64,000 nucleotides of DNA from Stigmatella erecta (GCF_900111745.1 NZ_FOIJ01000014.1:160749-224748); one strand, 5' to 3'. Counted from the stretch's first letter, positions 34,096 to 43,873 are shown. The notes: generated from the letters alone by a model not told the origin. Translations and numbers: made by a program.

Positions 34096-36357
34096 TTGCG
34101 AAACACAATCCTGAGAAGCGTCTGTGCAGCGTGGTTGGGTTTGACCTACACCGCTTGTGGTGCCGCCGGGCAGCAGGACGGCGATCTCACCGCCTCCCCC
34201 GAAAAGGACACCGGCCAGGACATCCAGGTGGCGCTGAGCGCGCTGACCGAGGTGACGGTGCTCGCCTCCCATGAGGAGGGCACGCCTTCCTTCATCAAGG
34301 GCCGCTTCGGCCAGGCCACGCGCTCCCTGGCGGGCCTGCGGGCCGAGGAGGCCCACGCGGGCGTCCAGGAGGTGCTTCGCAACGTCGCCCCCGTGTTCCG
34401 CCTGAGCCCCGAGGCGCTCGTGCTCAAGCGCGTCTCGACGGATGAGCAGGGCCACCAGTTCCTGCGCTATGGCCAGATGCTGAATGGCCGCGAGGTCCTG
34501 GGCGCCGAGCTCATCCTCTTCCTGAACCGGGAGGGCACCGCCTACGCCGTGAACAGCTCGGCGCGGGGCGGACCGCAGACGCTGCGGCTCGCGGCGATGC
34601 CCACCCTGGCCTCCGAGGCGGCGGCGGTCTCCGCGGCGGCCGCCACGGACGCCCTCCGCAAGGAGGCCCGGGCCACCGGGCGCATCGTCTACGTGCGCGG
34701 CGAGGACGGCACCCTCGCGCTCACCCATGAGATTCAGGTCACCGGCGTCCGGACCGATGGCCTGCCCGTGGACGACCGGCTCTACGTGAACGCCCAGAAC
34801 GGGCAGATCGTCCTGCGCGACGCGCGCATCCACACCGCGCTCAACCGCGCCGTGTACAGCGCCAACGGCGGCCGCACCCTGCCGGGCACGCTCAAGCGCG
34901 CGGAGGGCGCGGCGGCCACCAACGACGCGCACGTGGACATGAACTACGAGCAGCTCGGGAAGACCTACGACTGCTACAAGACGAACTTCGGCCGCGACTC
35001 CTACAACGGCGCGGGCGCGCAGCTGAAGAGCACGGTGCACTACTCCGAGGACGGCACCGGCTACGTCAACGCCTACTGGAACGGCAGCCAGATGGTGTAC
35101 GGCGATGGCGACAACTCCACGTCCATCGAGCTGGGCAAGGACCTGGACGTCACCGTGCACGAGCTGACCCACGCGGTGACCGAGAACGAGTCGGACCTCG
35201 TCTACTCCAACGAGCCGGGGGCCCTGAACGAGGGCATGAGCGACATCTTCGCCGCCTACTGCGAGAGCTGGACGCGCAGCTGGGCCACCGACACGGACGT
35301 GTGGCTGATTGGTGAGGACGTCTGGACGCCGGGCACCGCGAACGACGCGCTGCGGTACATGAACAACCCGACGAAGGACGGCTCCTCCCGGGATTACTAC
35401 CCCGAGCGCTACACAGGCACCTCGGACTACGGCGGGGTGCACTCGAACTCGGGCATCGCCAACCTGGCGTTCTACCTGCTGTCCGCCGGCGGCACGCACC
35501 CGCGCGCCAAGACCACCGTCAGCGTGACGGGCATCGGCGTGCAGAAGGCCGGGAAGATCTTCTACGAGGCCAACGCCAACTGCATGACGTCCTCGTCCAG
35601 CTTCGCCGCGGCGAAGACCTGCACCGAGCAGAAGGCCGACCAGTTCTACCCCTCCGACAAGGCCTCGGTGACGGCGGCCTGGGCGGCCGTGGGCGTGGGC
35701 AGCACGGCGCCTCCGGCGAGCGCCACCCCGCTCACCAACGGCACCGCCGTGACGGGCCTCTCCGACAGCATCGGCGGGCTCAAGTACTACAAGCTGACGG
35801 TGCCCGCCTCGCAGAGCAGCCTCAAGTTCGTGACCACCGGCACCACGGGCGACCTGGACCTGTACGTGAAGCTCGGCTCGGCGAGCGACACCACCACCTA
35901 TGACTGCAAGTCGGATGGCGCCTCCTCCGCGGAGACGTGCACCCTCTCCAACCCGGCCGCGGGCGACTGGTACGTGACGCTGAAGGCCTACACCGCCTAC
36001 TCGGCGGTGACGCTGACGGGCACCTACACGGGCAGCGGCGCCAAGGTGCTGACCAACGGCGTGGCCTCGGCCGCGTTCAGTGGCGCCAAGAGTTCCTGGA
36101 CCTGCTGGACGCTCAGCGTGCCCTCCGGCAAGAGCACGGTGACCTTCGCCCAGGCAGGGGGCTCCCCCACCTCGGGAGACTCGGATCTCTATGTGCAGGT
36201 GGGTGCGCAGCCGACGACCAGCAGCTACAAGTGCAGGTCGCAGAACAGCGGCAACACCGAGTCGTGCTCCGTCAGCAGCCCGGCCGCAGGCACGTACTAC
36301 GTCTGCTCGTACGGCTACAGCGCTTACACCAACGTCACGCTCAAGGGCACCTACTAG
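34096..36357 (+). CDS. M4-family (thermolysin-like) metalloprotease with two PPC domains
   Basis: 753 residues from a TTG at 34096, preceded at 7 nt by GGAGGT (34083-34088); this start gives a compact lipoprotein-like signal ending TYTAC. In-frame starts further upstream exist (TTG at 34033, GTG at 34081). An FTP/PepSY-type propeptide occupies about 40-250. The protease domain carries the zinc motif HELTH (355-359) and the third ligand Glu379 in NEGMSD; His455-region GGVHSNSG matches the thermolysin catalytic His. Two C-terminal prepeptidase (PPC) domains follow (about 540-640 and 650-753), usually removed on maturation. A secreted protease of a predatory or proteolytic bacterium. A perfect terminator follows. 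Confidence 0.92.
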   Translation: MRNTILRSVCAAWLGLTYTACGAAGQQDGDLTASPEKDTGQDIQVALSALTEVTVLASHEEGTPSFIKGRFGQATRSLAGLRAEEAHAGVQEVLRNVAPVFRLSPEALVLKRVSTDEQGHQFLRYGQMLNGREVLGAELILFLNREGTAYAVNSSARGGPQTLRLAAMPTLASEAAAVSAAAATDALRKEARATGRIVYVRGEDGTLALTHEIQVTGVRTDGLPVDDRLYVNAQNGQIVLRDARIHTALNRAVYSANGGRTLPGTLKRAEGAAATNDAHVDMNYEQLGKTYDCYKTNFGRDSYNGAGAQLKSTVHYSEDGTGYVNAYWNGSQMVYGDGDNSTSIELGKDLDVTVHELTHAVTENESDLVYSNEPGALNEGMSDIFAAYCESWTRSWATDTDVWLIGEDVWTPGTANDALRYMNNPTKDGSSRDYYPERYTGTSDYGGVHSNSGIANLAFYLLSAGGTHPRAKTTVSVTGIGVQKAGKIFYEANANCMTSSSSFAAAKTCTEQKADQFYPSDKASVTAAWAAVGVGSTAPPASATPLTNGTAVTGLSDSIGGLKYYKLTVPASQSSLKFVTTGTTGDLDLYVKLGSASDTTTYDCKSDGASSAETCTLSNPAAGDWYVTLKAYTAYSAVTLTGTYTGSGAKVLTNGVASAAFSGAKSSWTCWTLSVPSGKSTVTFAQAGGSPTSGDSDLYVQVGAQPTTSSYKCRSQNSGNTESCSVSSPAAGTYYVCSYGYSAYTNVTLKGTY

Positions 36358-36384
36358 CCCCTCCTTCCCCACCCGCGGGAAGTC

Positions 36385-36426
36385 CGGACGCCCGGGAGCC
36401 TCGTGCCCCCGGGCGTCCGTTTTTTT
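36385..36426 (+). terminator. Intrinsic terminator of the M4 protease gene
   Basis: Perfect 12-bp arms CGGACGCCCGGG (36385-36396) and CCCGGGCGTCCG (36408-36419), an 11-nt loop and seven T. The T-tract runs into the stop codon of the convergent lipoprotein gene. Confidence 0.93.
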
Positions 36427-37498
36427 AGAGACCGGACTCGAGGGTGATGGGCCAGGTGGGCATCCCGGCCACCCCATCGATGAAGGGCGTGATGACCAGG
36501 TTGCGTGCGACGCCTTCCGCCACCGGCGAGCCGCTGAAGATGAACTCACTGCCCAGAGAGGGACCGAGCGTGAAGATCCTCACGCCCGCCAGGTCCAACT
36601 CCTGGTGATAGGCGCTGAACGTCACCTCGAAGGACAGCCGCGGGTTCACCGTGACGCGGAAGACATAGGGCGCGCCCGGGGAGCCCGCCGCGGGGTGCTT
36701 CTGGATGCTCGCCCCCTCGAGCACGAACAGCCCCGGCTCCAGCTCCAGCAGGGGCCCCTCTACCTTCGCGGCCTGCACGCCCCCCTGAAGGTAGGGCTCC
36801 CAAGGGTTCTGCGCCTCGGGGTTACCCGTGAGCTCCCCGAGCTCATATTGCGTGTAGGCAGACAAGTCGACCCCGGGATTGAGGAACTCCAGCGGAGCGC
36901 TGGCCACGAAGCGGGACTCGATGGACACCGGAGCGGTGGGTGTCCCCGCCACGCCGTCGATGAAGGGCGTGATGACCAGCTCGTGCGCGACGCCTTCCTC
37001 CACCTGCGAGGTGCTGAAGACAAACACGCTCTGGAATGAAGCGCCCTGAGGGATCAGCTTCACCGCGGCCAGCGCCACCTCATCGTCGTAGTCATACATC
37101 TTCACGTCGAAGGACAGCCGCGGGTTCACCGTGACCCGGAAGGTGTAGGGAGCGTCCTCCATCCTCGCCTCCGGGTGCTTCTGGATCCCCGCCCCGTCGA
37201 GCACGAACAGCCCGCTGTCCGCCGCGAGGAGTGGCCCGTCCACCTTCAGGGCCTCCAGGCCCGTCGCGAGGTAGGCGTACTCCGGCTCGCCCGCGTCCGG
37301 ATGGCCCTGGCGCTCCGCCACCGTGCAGAGCGTGTAGGTGGAGAGATCGATCGCCGGGTCCAGGATCTCCAAGCTTTGGACCTCCTGCGATGCTTGCGTC
37401 CCGGACGGGGGGGGCGTGGCGTCCTCGCCCCCGCACCCCATCGACATCGAAACCGCCCCCAGAGCAACCAGCACACGGACATGCTTCACGAACTTCAT
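36425..37498 (-). CDS. Lipoprotein with two 160-residue repeats, function unknown
   Basis: 357 residues from the ATG at 37496-37498. The signal peptide carries the lipobox MSMGC (Cys about 22). The mature protein is two homologous 160-residue domains, each running from L-DPxIDLS(T/A)YT through GPLL...GLFVL-GA-IQKHP and FRVTVNPRLSF to ELVITPFIDGVAG. The copies are in perfect register at DNA level. Each domain looks like a beta sandwich, but I recognise no family and see no catalytic motif. It shares its 3' end with the protease terminator, and its upstream gap faces the endonuclease gene. Likely an envelope or secreted structural or binding protein. Confidence 0.78.
   Translation of the reverse strand: MKFVKHVRVLVALGAVSMSMGCGGEDATPPPSGTQASQEVQSLEILDPAIDLSTYTLCTVAERQGHPDAGEPEYAYLATGLEALKVDGPLLAADSGLFVLDGAGIQKHPEARMEDAPYTFRVTVNPRLSFDVKMYDYDDEVALAAVKLIPQGASFQSVFVFSTSQVEEGVAHELVITPFIDGVAGTPTAPVSIESRFVASAPLEFLNPGVDLSAYTQYELGELTGNPEAQNPWEPYLQGGVQAAKVEGPLLELEPGLFVLEGASIQKHPAAGSPGAPYVFRVTVNPRLSFEVTFSAYHQELDLAGVRIFTLGPSLGSEFIFSGSPVAEGVARNLVITPFIDGVAGMPTWPITLESGL
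36470..37400 (-). repeat. Exact-register 480-bp tandem duplication inside the lipoprotein gene
   Basis: TGAAGGGCGTGATGACCAG occurs at 36481 and 36961, and GAAGGACAGCCGCGGGTTC at about 36629 and 37109. Both pairs are 480 bp apart, so no indel has accumulated between the two 160-codon units over this span. Confidence 0.85.
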
Positions 37499-37606
37499 GG
37501 TGTTCCTCTTTTCCGGCCCCACCCCGGGCTTTGCACAAACCCGGCCGGAACAGAAGGCGCAGCGATGTCCTGGAGGCGCCATCCGCTTGCTGATACGTGC
37601 CACGGC

Positions 37607-38251
37607 ATGTCCGCAGCCCCGCCCATTGCCTCCCTCCTCCAGCAGCTCCGGAAGGCCCACCCCGAGGCGCGCTACGAGCTGAACTGGAGCACCCCGTTCG
37701 AGCTGCTCGTGGCCACGATCCTGGCCGCGCAGTGCACGGACGAGCGCGTCAACCGGGTGACCGCCACGCTCTTCCAGAAGTACCCGGGCCCGCAGGCCTT
37801 CGCCCAGGCGGACCCCGCGGCGCTCGAGGAGGAGCTGCGGCCCACCGGCTTCTACAAGCAGAAGGCGAAGACGGTGCAGGCCATGAGCCGGGAGCTGCTC
37901 GCCCATTTCGGGGGCGAGGTGCCCCGGAGCCTCGAGGCGCTCGTGACGTTGCCGGGCGTGGCCCGCAAGACGGCGAACGTCGTGCTCAACACCGCGTTCC
38001 AGCTTCCCTCAGGCGTCATCGTCGACACCCACGTGGCCCGCGTCAGCCAGCGGCTGGGGCTCACGAAGAAGAAGAAGCCCGAGGACATCGAACAGGAGCT
38101 GATGCGCCTGGTGCCCCAGGACCAGTGGACCTTCTTCGGGCCCGCCATGGTGCTCCATGGCCGCTACACCTGCATGGCCCGCAAGCCCCGGTGCGAGGCC
38201 TGTCCTCTGGAGACGTCCTGTCCGAAGGTGGGGCTCACCGGGGAGGCGTGA
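37607..38251 (+). CDS. nth: Endonuclease III (DNA glycosylase/AP lyase)
   Basis: 214 residues from the ATG at 37607, normal length. It removes oxidised pyrimidines and cuts the AP site in base-excision repair. The helix-hairpin-helix LPGVARKTANVV contains the catalytic Lys (equivalent to Lys120 of the E. coli enzyme), VDTHVARV the catalytic Asp (Asp138), and the C-terminus the 4Fe-4S ligands with C-x6-C-x2-C-x5-C spacing (CMARKPRCEACPLETSC). All key residues are intact. In-frame sequence continues upstream to 37175 but overlaps the lipoprotein gene antisense; ATG at 37565 is a possible alternative start. It converges on the ABC-transporter ATPase gene 10 bp away. Confidence 0.95.
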   Translation: MSAAPPIASLLQQLRKAHPEARYELNWSTPFELLVATILAAQCTDERVNRVTATLFQKYPGPQAFAQADPAALEEELRPTGFYKQKAKTVQAMSRELLAHFGGEVPRSLEALVTLPGVARKTANVVLNTAFQLPSGVIVDTHVARVSQRLGLTKKKKPEDIEQELMRLVPQDQWTFFGPAMVLHGRYTCMARKPRCEACPLETSCPKVGLTGEA

Positions 38252-38261
38252 GCCCTGGGCT

Positions 38262-39095
38262 TCAGGTGCCCGCGGCCACGCGGACCGTGGTTTCCCGCGT
38301 GAGCTCGCCCAGCTCGTGCGTCAGCTCTTCCAGCTCGCGCCCACCGGCCATGCGCTGAATGAGCTCCTCGCGGGTGATCTGATCCTTGGAGAAGGTGCCC
38401 TGGCTGCGGCCCCGGTTGAGGATCGTGAAGCGGTCTCCGATGAGCCACGCGTGGTGCGGGTTGTGGGTGACGAGGATGACGCCACAGCCTCGCGCCCGCG
38501 CCTGGGCCACGTAGCGCAGCACGATGCCCGCCTGCTTCACGCCCAGCGCCGAGGTCGGCTCGTCGAGGATGAGCACCCGGGCGCCGAAGTACACGGCCCG
38601 GGCGATGGCGATGGACTGCCGCTCTCCGCCCGACAGCGTCCCCACCGCCTCCGAGGTGTTCCGGACGCGGATGCCCATCTTCTCCAGCTCGGTGCGGACC
38701 ACCGCGTCCGCGGCGCCCAGGTCGAACCACCGGAAGGGCCACACCCCCTTCATCGGCTCGGCGCCCAGGAAGAAGTTGCGCACGATGGAGAGCATGGGGA
38801 CCATGGCGAGGTCCTGGTACACGGTCGCGATGCCCCGGTCTCTCGCCTCGCGCGGGGACTTCAGCCGGACTTCCTCGCCGGCAATCCGCATGAGTCCCCG
38901 GTCCGGCAGGTGCACGCCCGACAGCGTCTTGATGAGCGTGGACTTGCCGGCGCCGTTGTCCCCGAGCACGCACATGACTTCGCCCGCGTGCACGTTCATG
39001 GACACGTCCTCCAGCGCGGCCACCTTGCCGAAGGAGCGGGCCAGCCCTTCGACTTCCAGCAGCGGCGGCGCGCGCCCCACTTCCAGGCCACTCAT
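38262..39095 (-). CDS. Sugar ABC transporter ATP-binding protein (single-domain, FrcA-like)
   Basis: 277 residues from the ATG at 39093-39095, which overlaps the permease stop (ATGA). One ABC domain: Walker [10 protein letters not shown] near residue 45, Q-loop VYQDLA, signature LSGGERQ near 150, Walker [13 protein letters not shown] and the switch His in VTHN. Ribose-type transporters usually have a double ABC protein; a single domain of this length is typical of the fructose (Frc) subtype. The last 30 residues form a helical acidic tail. It would energise the adjacent permease as a homodimer. Confidence 0.9.
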   Translation of the reverse strand: MSGLEVGRAPPLLEVEGLARSFGKVAALEDVSMNVHAGEVMCVLGDNGAGKSTLIKTLSGVHLPDRGLMRIAGEEVRLKSPREARDRGIATVYQDLAMVPMLSIVRNFFLGAEPMKGVWPFRWFDLGAADAVVRTELEKMGIRVRNTSEAVGTLSGGERQSIAIARAVYFGARVLILDEPTSALGVKQAGIVLRYVAQARARGCGVILVTHNPHHAWLIGDRFTILNRGRSQGTFSKDQITREELIQRMAGGRELEELTHELGELTRETTVRVAAGT

Positions 39096-40075
39096 CGCCG
39101 CGCCTCCACCATCCGGCCCCGGACGTAGGTGTTGACGAGCACCGCGCCCACCAACATCACCCCGAGGAAGACCTTGTACCAGTCGGAGTCCACCCCGGCG
39201 AACACGATGCCCTGCTGCACCATGCCGAAGATGAGCGCCCCCAGCGCGGCGCCCAGCACCGAGCCGTGGCCGCCCGTGAGCAGCGTGCCCCCGAGCACCG
39301 CGGCCAGGATGGCCTCCAGCTCCTTGCCCGTGCCGCGCAGCACGTCCGAGCCGGTGAACTTCACCGCCTGGAACGTGGCGATGAGGCACGCGCACAGCGC
39401 GGTCGTCATGAACATGGCGATCTTCACCCGGGCCACCGGCACGCCCAGGTTGCGCGCGGCGTCCGGCGCCCCGCCCGCCCCAAAAATCCAGTTGCCGAAG
39501 CGCGTGCGCAACAGCACCCAGCTGGCCAGCACCGTGATGCCGATCCACCAGAGGATGGACACGGAGAAGACGCCAATCCGGCTGGCGAAGAGCGTCTCGG
39601 CCGAGGCGTAGTGCAGCGCCTGGCGCAGCCCGCCCACCTGGGTGCGCCCTGTCACCAGGCGGGTCACCCCGATGGTGGCCCCGCTGAGGATGAACAGCGT
39701 GCCCAGGGTGACGATGAACGAGGGCAACTTCGTGCGCGTCACCACCAGCCCGTTGAGCATCCCCACGGCCAGCGCCAGCACCGCCGCCACCGCGATGGCC
39801 GCCCAGAGCGACCAGCCCAGCCGGTCGCACAGGAGCGAGATGGTCATCCCGCAGGCGGCGATCATCGAGCCCACCGACAGGTCGAACTCACCGGCGATCA
39901 TCAACATGGAGACGGCGACGGCCAGCAGGCCCAGCTCGGAGGCGATCTCCAGGTAGGTGGCGGCCCCGGCCTGGGACAGGAATCCCGAGCCCCCCGCGTA
40001 ACTGGCGAAGAACAACCAGACCGCCACCACTCCGCAGGCGGCCCCCAGCTCTGGGCGATTCAGGATTCTGCGCAT
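39092..40075 (-). CDS. Sugar ABC transporter permease (RbsC/FrcC family)
   Basis: A 327-residue integral membrane protein with about 8-10 hydrophobic helices. Family landmarks are [16 protein letters not shown] near residue 63, [25 protein letters not shown] near 110 and [24 protein letters not shown] near 265, matching BPD_transp_2 permeases. It forms the channel for the sugar delivered by the binding protein 7 bp upstream, and the ATPase gene overlaps its stop. The substrate is a pentose, hexose or polyol by family; none is determined from sequence. Confidence 0.9.
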   Translation of the reverse strand: MRRILNRPELGAACGVVAVWLFFASYAGGSGFLSQAGAATYLEIASELGLLAVAVSMLMIAGEFDLSVGSMIAACGMTISLLCDRLGWSLWAAIAVAAVLALAVGMLNGLVVTRTKLPSFIVTLGTLFILSGATIGVTRLVTGRTQVGGLRQALHYASAETLFASRIGVFSVSILWWIGITVLASWVLLRTRFGNWIFGAGGAPDAARNLGVPVARVKIAMFMTTALCACLIATFQAVKFTGSDVLRGTGKELEAILAAVLGGTLLTGGHGSVLGAALGALIFGMVQQGIVFAGVDSDWYKVFLGVMLVGAVLVNTYVRGRMVEARR

Positions 40076-40082
40076 GTACTCC

Positions 40083-41087
40083 CTACCGGATGCCCTGCTT
40101 GCTGAGCTCGATGACCCGGGATGCCGTCTCGCGGGTCACGAACCCTGGACCGGTCGGGAGGACACCGCCCGCCGGCAACACGCCGAACTGCTTGTACTGA
40201 GACAGGAGCACGATCGGCAGGTACCCCTGCAGGTATTGCTGTTGATCGATGGCGAACTCCAATTCGCCCCCCTGGATGCCGGAAAGCACGTCCGGGGTCA
40301 AATCGAAGGTGCCCAGCTTCACCTTGCCCAGGCTGCCGCCCTGCTTCAGCGCGGCCAGCGCCGCGTTCGAGCTCAAGGGGCCAAGCGTGAGGATGCCGTC
40401 CACCCCGCCCGTCAGCGCGGCGGAGACCTTCTGCTGCGAGTCGGTCGGGTCCGCCGCGTTCACGGAGAGCACCCGTCCGGTGCCGCCCGCCTTCGTCACC
40501 GCGTCCAGGAAGCCCTTGCAGCGCAGGTCCAGCGAGGCGTTGCCCACCTCGTGGTTCACGCACAGCACGTTCTTCACGCCCGTGGCGGCCATCTTCTCCC
40601 CGCCGCCCACACCGGCCTCGTACTCGGTCTGCCCCACGTGCAGCAGCACGCCCAGCCCCTTGTACACGTCGGCGCCCGAGTTGATGGACATGACGGGAAT
40701 GCCCGCGGCCACGGCGGCCTGGATGGAGCGGGAGAGCGCCTCGGCGTCCGGGATGGAGACCACCAGCCCGTCGGGCTTCTTGGCCACCTCGGCGTCGATG
40801 AGGCGGCTCATGGCCACCATGTCGAAGGTCTGCGGCGCGTTGTAGGTGACCGTCACCCCGGTGTCCTGGGCGGCGTTGTTCACCCCATTCTTCACCACGC
40901 TCCAGAAGGTGTCGGAGGCCTGCCCGTGGGTGACGACGGCGATGGTGATGTTCTTGCGCGGGGCGGCGCTGGACGCCGCGGCCGCGGGCGCCTGAGGGGC
41001 CTGCGCGGCCGGCTCGCTCTTGCTGCAAGCCACGGCCAGTACGGCGGCCAGACAACCAAGGACTGCCCGGAACTTCTGGGGATGCAT
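40083..41087 (-). CDS. Sugar ABC transporter substrate-binding lipoprotein
   Basis: About 334 residues from the ATG at 41085-41087 with an AGAAGGA ribosome site. Lipobox AVAC, an Ala/Pro linker, then a two-lobe type I binding fold: [46 protein letters not shown] and [15 protein letters not shown] in the order typical of RbsB/FrcB proteins. It captures the sugar outside the inner membrane. It is first in the three-gene operon. The 211-bp gap to the divergent PfkB kinase gene is likely the shared regulatory region. Substrate unknown. Confidence 0.9.
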   Translation of the reverse strand: MHPQKFRAVLGCLAAVLAVACSKSEPAAQAPQAPAAAASSAAPRKNITIAVVTHGQASDTFWSVVKNGVNNAAQDTGVTVTYNAPQTFDMVAMSRLIDAEVAKKPDGLVVSIPDAEALSRSIQAAVAAGIPVMSINSGADVYKGLGVLLHVGQTEYEAGVGGGEKMAATGVKNVLCVNHEVGNASLDLRCKGFLDAVTKAGGTGRVLSVNAADPTDSQQKVSAALTGGVDGILTLGPLSSNAALAALKQGGSLGKVKLGTFDLTPDVLSGIQGGELEFAIDQQQYLQGYLPIVLLSQYKQFGVLPAGGVLPTGPGFVTRETASRVIELSKQGIR

Positions 41088-41298
41088 GTGGTTTCCTTCT
41101 GCTCGTGGCCAGGTCTTCATTTCCCCCCCTTCTGCTCACCTGGCCTACATGGTGGGTCAGCGGGCCGGCAATCTAGCTTGGGCATGCCCTGTTTCTGGAA
41201 CCCCCATTTTCACCCCGCCCCGCTTTCCCCCCCGCAACCCTGACACGGATGCCCTGCCCCTCGACGCCGGCGGCGGATTCGCATAGCTAGGGGGGCAA

Positions 41299-42141
41299 AT
41301 GACTTCCCTCCCCGAGTTGCTCGTCGTTGGCCATGTCACCCGGGACCTCTTTCCTGGAGAGGACCGCCTCGGCGGGGCGGCCTCCTTCTCCACCCGGGCC
41401 GCGGCCATGCTCGGCATCCAGACGGCGCTCGTCACCGCGGCGCCCCCGGACTTCGCCCTGCTCGCGCCCCTGAAGGGGCTGCCGAACGTGACCATGCACG
41501 TGGTGCCGAGCCCGACGGTGACGACGTTCGAGGTGGACTACAGCGGCCCGCGCCGCAAGCTCTACCTGCGCGAGGTGGCCCGGCCCATCCGCATCGAGGA
41601 CATCCCCCCCGCGTGGCGGGGCATCCCCGTGGCCTATGTGGCCCCCGTGGCGGGCGAGTGTGACCGCGCCCTCGTGGACGGGCTGGGCGCGAGGCTCATC
41701 TGCGCGGGCTTCCAGGGCTGGCTGCGGCGCTCGGGCGCCGATCAGCGCGTGGAGCCCGCCATCACCCCCGAGGCCCTGGAGCCCCCGCGAGGGCTGAACG
41801 CCATCGTCTTCTCCGAGGAGGATCACCCCGAGGGCGAGTTCATGGCCGGGCAGCTCGCCGGGAAGAACCTCCTCGTCGCCCTCACCCGCGGGCGAAAAGG
41901 CTCCACCCTGCGCCAAGGCGATCAGCGCTGGGACATCTCCGCCGCCCCCGCCGACGAGGTGGACCCCACCGGCGCGGGGGATGTGTTCGGCATCGGCCTG
42001 ACCCTGGCGCTCGCGCGGGGTGCCTCGCCCCAGGAGGCGGCCCGGGCGGCCTCCGCGATCGCCGCGCGCGTCGTCGAGGGCCCTGGGCTGGGCAAGCTCA
42101 CGGCCGAAGCGGCCGCGCACCTGCCCCCCCGGAAGGCCTGA
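41299..42141 (+). CDS. PfkB-family carbohydrate kinase
   Basis: A 280-residue sugar or nucleoside kinase. The N-terminal segment ELLVVGHVTRDLF leads to GGAASFSTRAAAMLG (PfkB signature 1 region), and the C-terminal signature 2 is DPTGAGDVFGIGL with the catalytic Asp. It transfers phosphate from ATP to the hydroxymethyl of a sugar. Divergent placement beside the sugar ABC operon suggests it phosphorylates the imported sugar. Its lid is shorter than in ribokinase, so a compact member. It converges on the oxidoreductase gene with 1 bp between. Confidence 0.9.
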   Translation: MTSLPELLVVGHVTRDLFPGEDRLGGAASFSTRAAAMLGIQTALVTAAPPDFALLAPLKGLPNVTMHVVPSPTVTTFEVDYSGPRRKLYLREVARPIRIEDIPPAWRGIPVAYVAPVAGECDRALVDGLGARLICAGFQGWLRRSGADQRVEPAITPEALEPPRGLNAIVFSEEDHPEGEFMAGQLAGKNLLVALTRGRKGSTLRQGDQRWDISAAPADEVDPTGAGDVFGIGLTLALARGASPQEAARAASAIAARVVEGPGLGKLTAEAAAHLPPRKA

Positions 42142-42142
42142 C

Positions 42143-43030
42143 TCAGAGTTTCTCTAGGCCTGCCCGCTCGGCCGCCAGCGCCCCCAGGGCGGACCAGTCC
42201 AGCTCGCCATACCCCCGGGCCACCCCCGTCAGCAGGTGGTCCTTGACGAGGCTCGCCAGCGGCATGGGCACCTGGGCGTCCCCGGCGGCCTCCAGCACCA
42301 GCCCCACGTCCTTGAGCCCCAGCCGGAGCGCGAAGCCCGGCGGCGCGTACTTGCCCTCGGCAATGAGGGCCGCGTAGCGCTCGAAGATGGGGGAGCGGGC
42401 GAAGACCGCCTGGAAGACCTCCAGGAACGTCTTGGCCTCCACGCCGGACTTGCGCGCCAGCGCGAAGGCCTCCGCGAGCGCCTCCGTCATGGAGGCGATG
42501 AGGAAGTTGCCGGACAGCTTCACCACGTTCGCCGAGGAGGCCTTCTCCGCGAGCACGGTGAGGCCGCGCCCCAGCGCCTCCAGCAAGGGCCGCACCCGCT
42601 CCACGTCGGCCCGGGCCCCCGCCGCGAGCACCCAGAGCTGCTGGGCCGCCGCCGCGTCCGGCCGGCCGAACACGGGCGCGGACACGTAGCCCTGCCCCGC
42701 CTGGGCATGCTCCGCGGCGAGGCGCTCCGAGAGCGCCACCGAGATGGTGCTGGAGGAGATGTGGACCGCCCCGCGCTCCAGCCCGGCCAGGAGGCCCTCG
42801 CCGCCGAAGGCCACCTCTTCCACGGCCGGATCGTCCGCGAGGATGGTGAAGACGGCCTCGGCCCCCTGCGCCGCGTCCCGGGGGGAGCTGGCGATCCGGG
42901 CCCCCTGGGCCTGGAACGGCTCGGCCTTCGCGCGCGTGCGGTTGTAGACCGCGAGCGTGTGCCCCGCCTTCAACAGGTTCTGGGCCATGCCCTGGCCCAT
43001 GTTCCCCAGCCCAATGAATCCCACCTTCAT
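42143..43030 (-). CDS. NAD(P)-dependent 3-hydroxyisobutyrate / 6-phosphogluconate dehydrogenase-like oxidoreductase
   Basis: A 295-residue beta-hydroxyacid dehydrogenase-type enzyme. The Rossmann dinucleotide motif GFIGLGNMGQGMAQNL is at the start, followed by NRTRAKAE, whose Arg prefers NADP. The substrate loop VSAPVFGRPDAA and catalytic Lys segment SSANVVKLSGNFLI are intact. Candidate substrates are 3-hydroxyisobutyrate, tartronate semialdehyde or glyoxylate/succinic semialdehyde. It overlaps the prephenate dehydrogenase gene by 4 bp, ending the operon that starts with the U32 peptidase. GLYR1-like glyoxylate reductases share this pattern, so the reaction is unresolved. Confidence 0.88.
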   Translation of the reverse strand: MKVGFIGLGNMGQGMAQNLLKAGHTLAVYNRTRAKAEPFQAQGARIASSPRDAAQGAEAVFTILADDPAVEEVAFGGEGLLAGLERGAVHISSSTISVALSERLAAEHAQAGQGYVSAPVFGRPDAAAAQQLWVLAAGARADVERVRPLLEALGRGLTVLAEKASSANVVKLSGNFLIASMTEALAEAFALARKSGVEAKTFLEVFQAVFARSPIFERYAALIAEGKYAPPGFALRLGLKDVGLVLEAAGDAQVPMPLASLVKDHLLTGVARGYGELDWSALGALAAERAGLEKL

Positions 43031-43872
43031 GAGATGTCTCCTTTCGAGGGAATGCGGAGGCGCTCGGCCTCCAGGACACCGGTGTCGCCGGGCAAGGCCT
43101 CCAGCTCGCGGTGGACTTCCCCCAGCGCCGCCAGCAGCTGCGCCCGGGCCTCCGAGGCATAGGGGTTCTCGCGCTGGATGGCGGCGAAGAGGTGCCCGGC
43201 ATCCGAGCGGACGACCTCAATGGTGCGCGCCAGGGACTTGAAGCTCGCCGGGGCGAACGGCACATCCAGGCCCGTGCCCGCGTCGATCATCCCCTTGGCC
43301 ACGAAGAACGTGAGCGCGTGCGTGTGCGCCATCACCCGGTCGTGGTTCTCGGCCGTCTGCTCGACGATGTCGCACCCCAGCCGCTCGTAGAACCGGCGCG
43401 CGCGCGCCGTGGCCTCGGGGTGGAGCGGGTTCGGACAGAGCACCACGCGCAGGGGCCGCTCGGCCATGGCCAGGCTCAGCGGGCCAAACAGCGGATGGGT
43501 CCCCACCCAGGGCACCCCCGTGCCGAGCACCGCGGCCAGCGCCTCCACCGGCTTCACCTTCACGCTGCCCACGTCGAGCACGAGCTGGGAGGCGCGCAGG
43601 TGCGGGCGCAGCGCTTCGAGGACGGGACGGAGGCCCGGCACGGGCACCGCCACCACCACGATCTCCGCCCATTGCACCGCCTCCGCCAGCGAGCCGGCCC
43701 GGTGGGGCTCGGGGATGGCGGCGGCCGGGTCCACGGCCCGGAAGTCCATGCCGGAGTCCACCAGCAGGGTGCCGAGCGCGCGGCCGAAGCGGCCATACCC
43801 CACCACGGCCACGCGCGTCGGGGGGGTTCCTTCACCAGGCTCAGCGGCGGGGACGGCAGGGGACACGAGCAC
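43027..43872 (-). CDS. tyrA: Prephenate dehydrogenase (TyrA family)
   Basis: 281 residues from a GTG at 43872. N-terminal Rossmann motif VAVVGYGRFGRALG near residue 22, then VLDVGSVKVKPVEAL and the catalytic His segment GTHPLFGP near 127, and EQTAENHDRVMAHTHALTFF near 170, all TyrA landmarks. It oxidatively decarboxylates prephenate to 4-hydroxyphenylpyruvate for tyrosine synthesis. There is no chorismate mutase or ACT domain, so it is the compact monofunctional form. It begins 1 bp after the stop of the U32 peptidase gene. Arogenate specificity is possible. Confidence 0.85.
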   Translation of the reverse strand: MLVSPAVPAAEPGEGTPPTRVAVVGYGRFGRALGTLLVDSGMDFRAVDPAAAIPEPHRAGSLAEAVQWAEIVVVAVPVPGLRPVLEALRPHLRASQLVLDVGSVKVKPVEALAAVLGTGVPWVGTHPLFGPLSLAMAERPLRVVLCPNPLHPEATARARRFYERLGCDIVEQTAENHDRVMAHTHALTFFVAKGMIDAGTGLDVPFAPASFKSLARTIEVVRSDAGHLFAAIQRENPYASEARAQLLAALGEVHRELEALPGDTGVLEAERLRIPSKGDIS

Positions 43873-43873
43873 C

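Noticed and set aside
38262..39830. 522-codon reading of the ABC ATPase with a long N-terminal extension
   Set aside because: The extension overlaps the permease gene in another frame; the ATPase starts at 39095 with an ATGA overlap.
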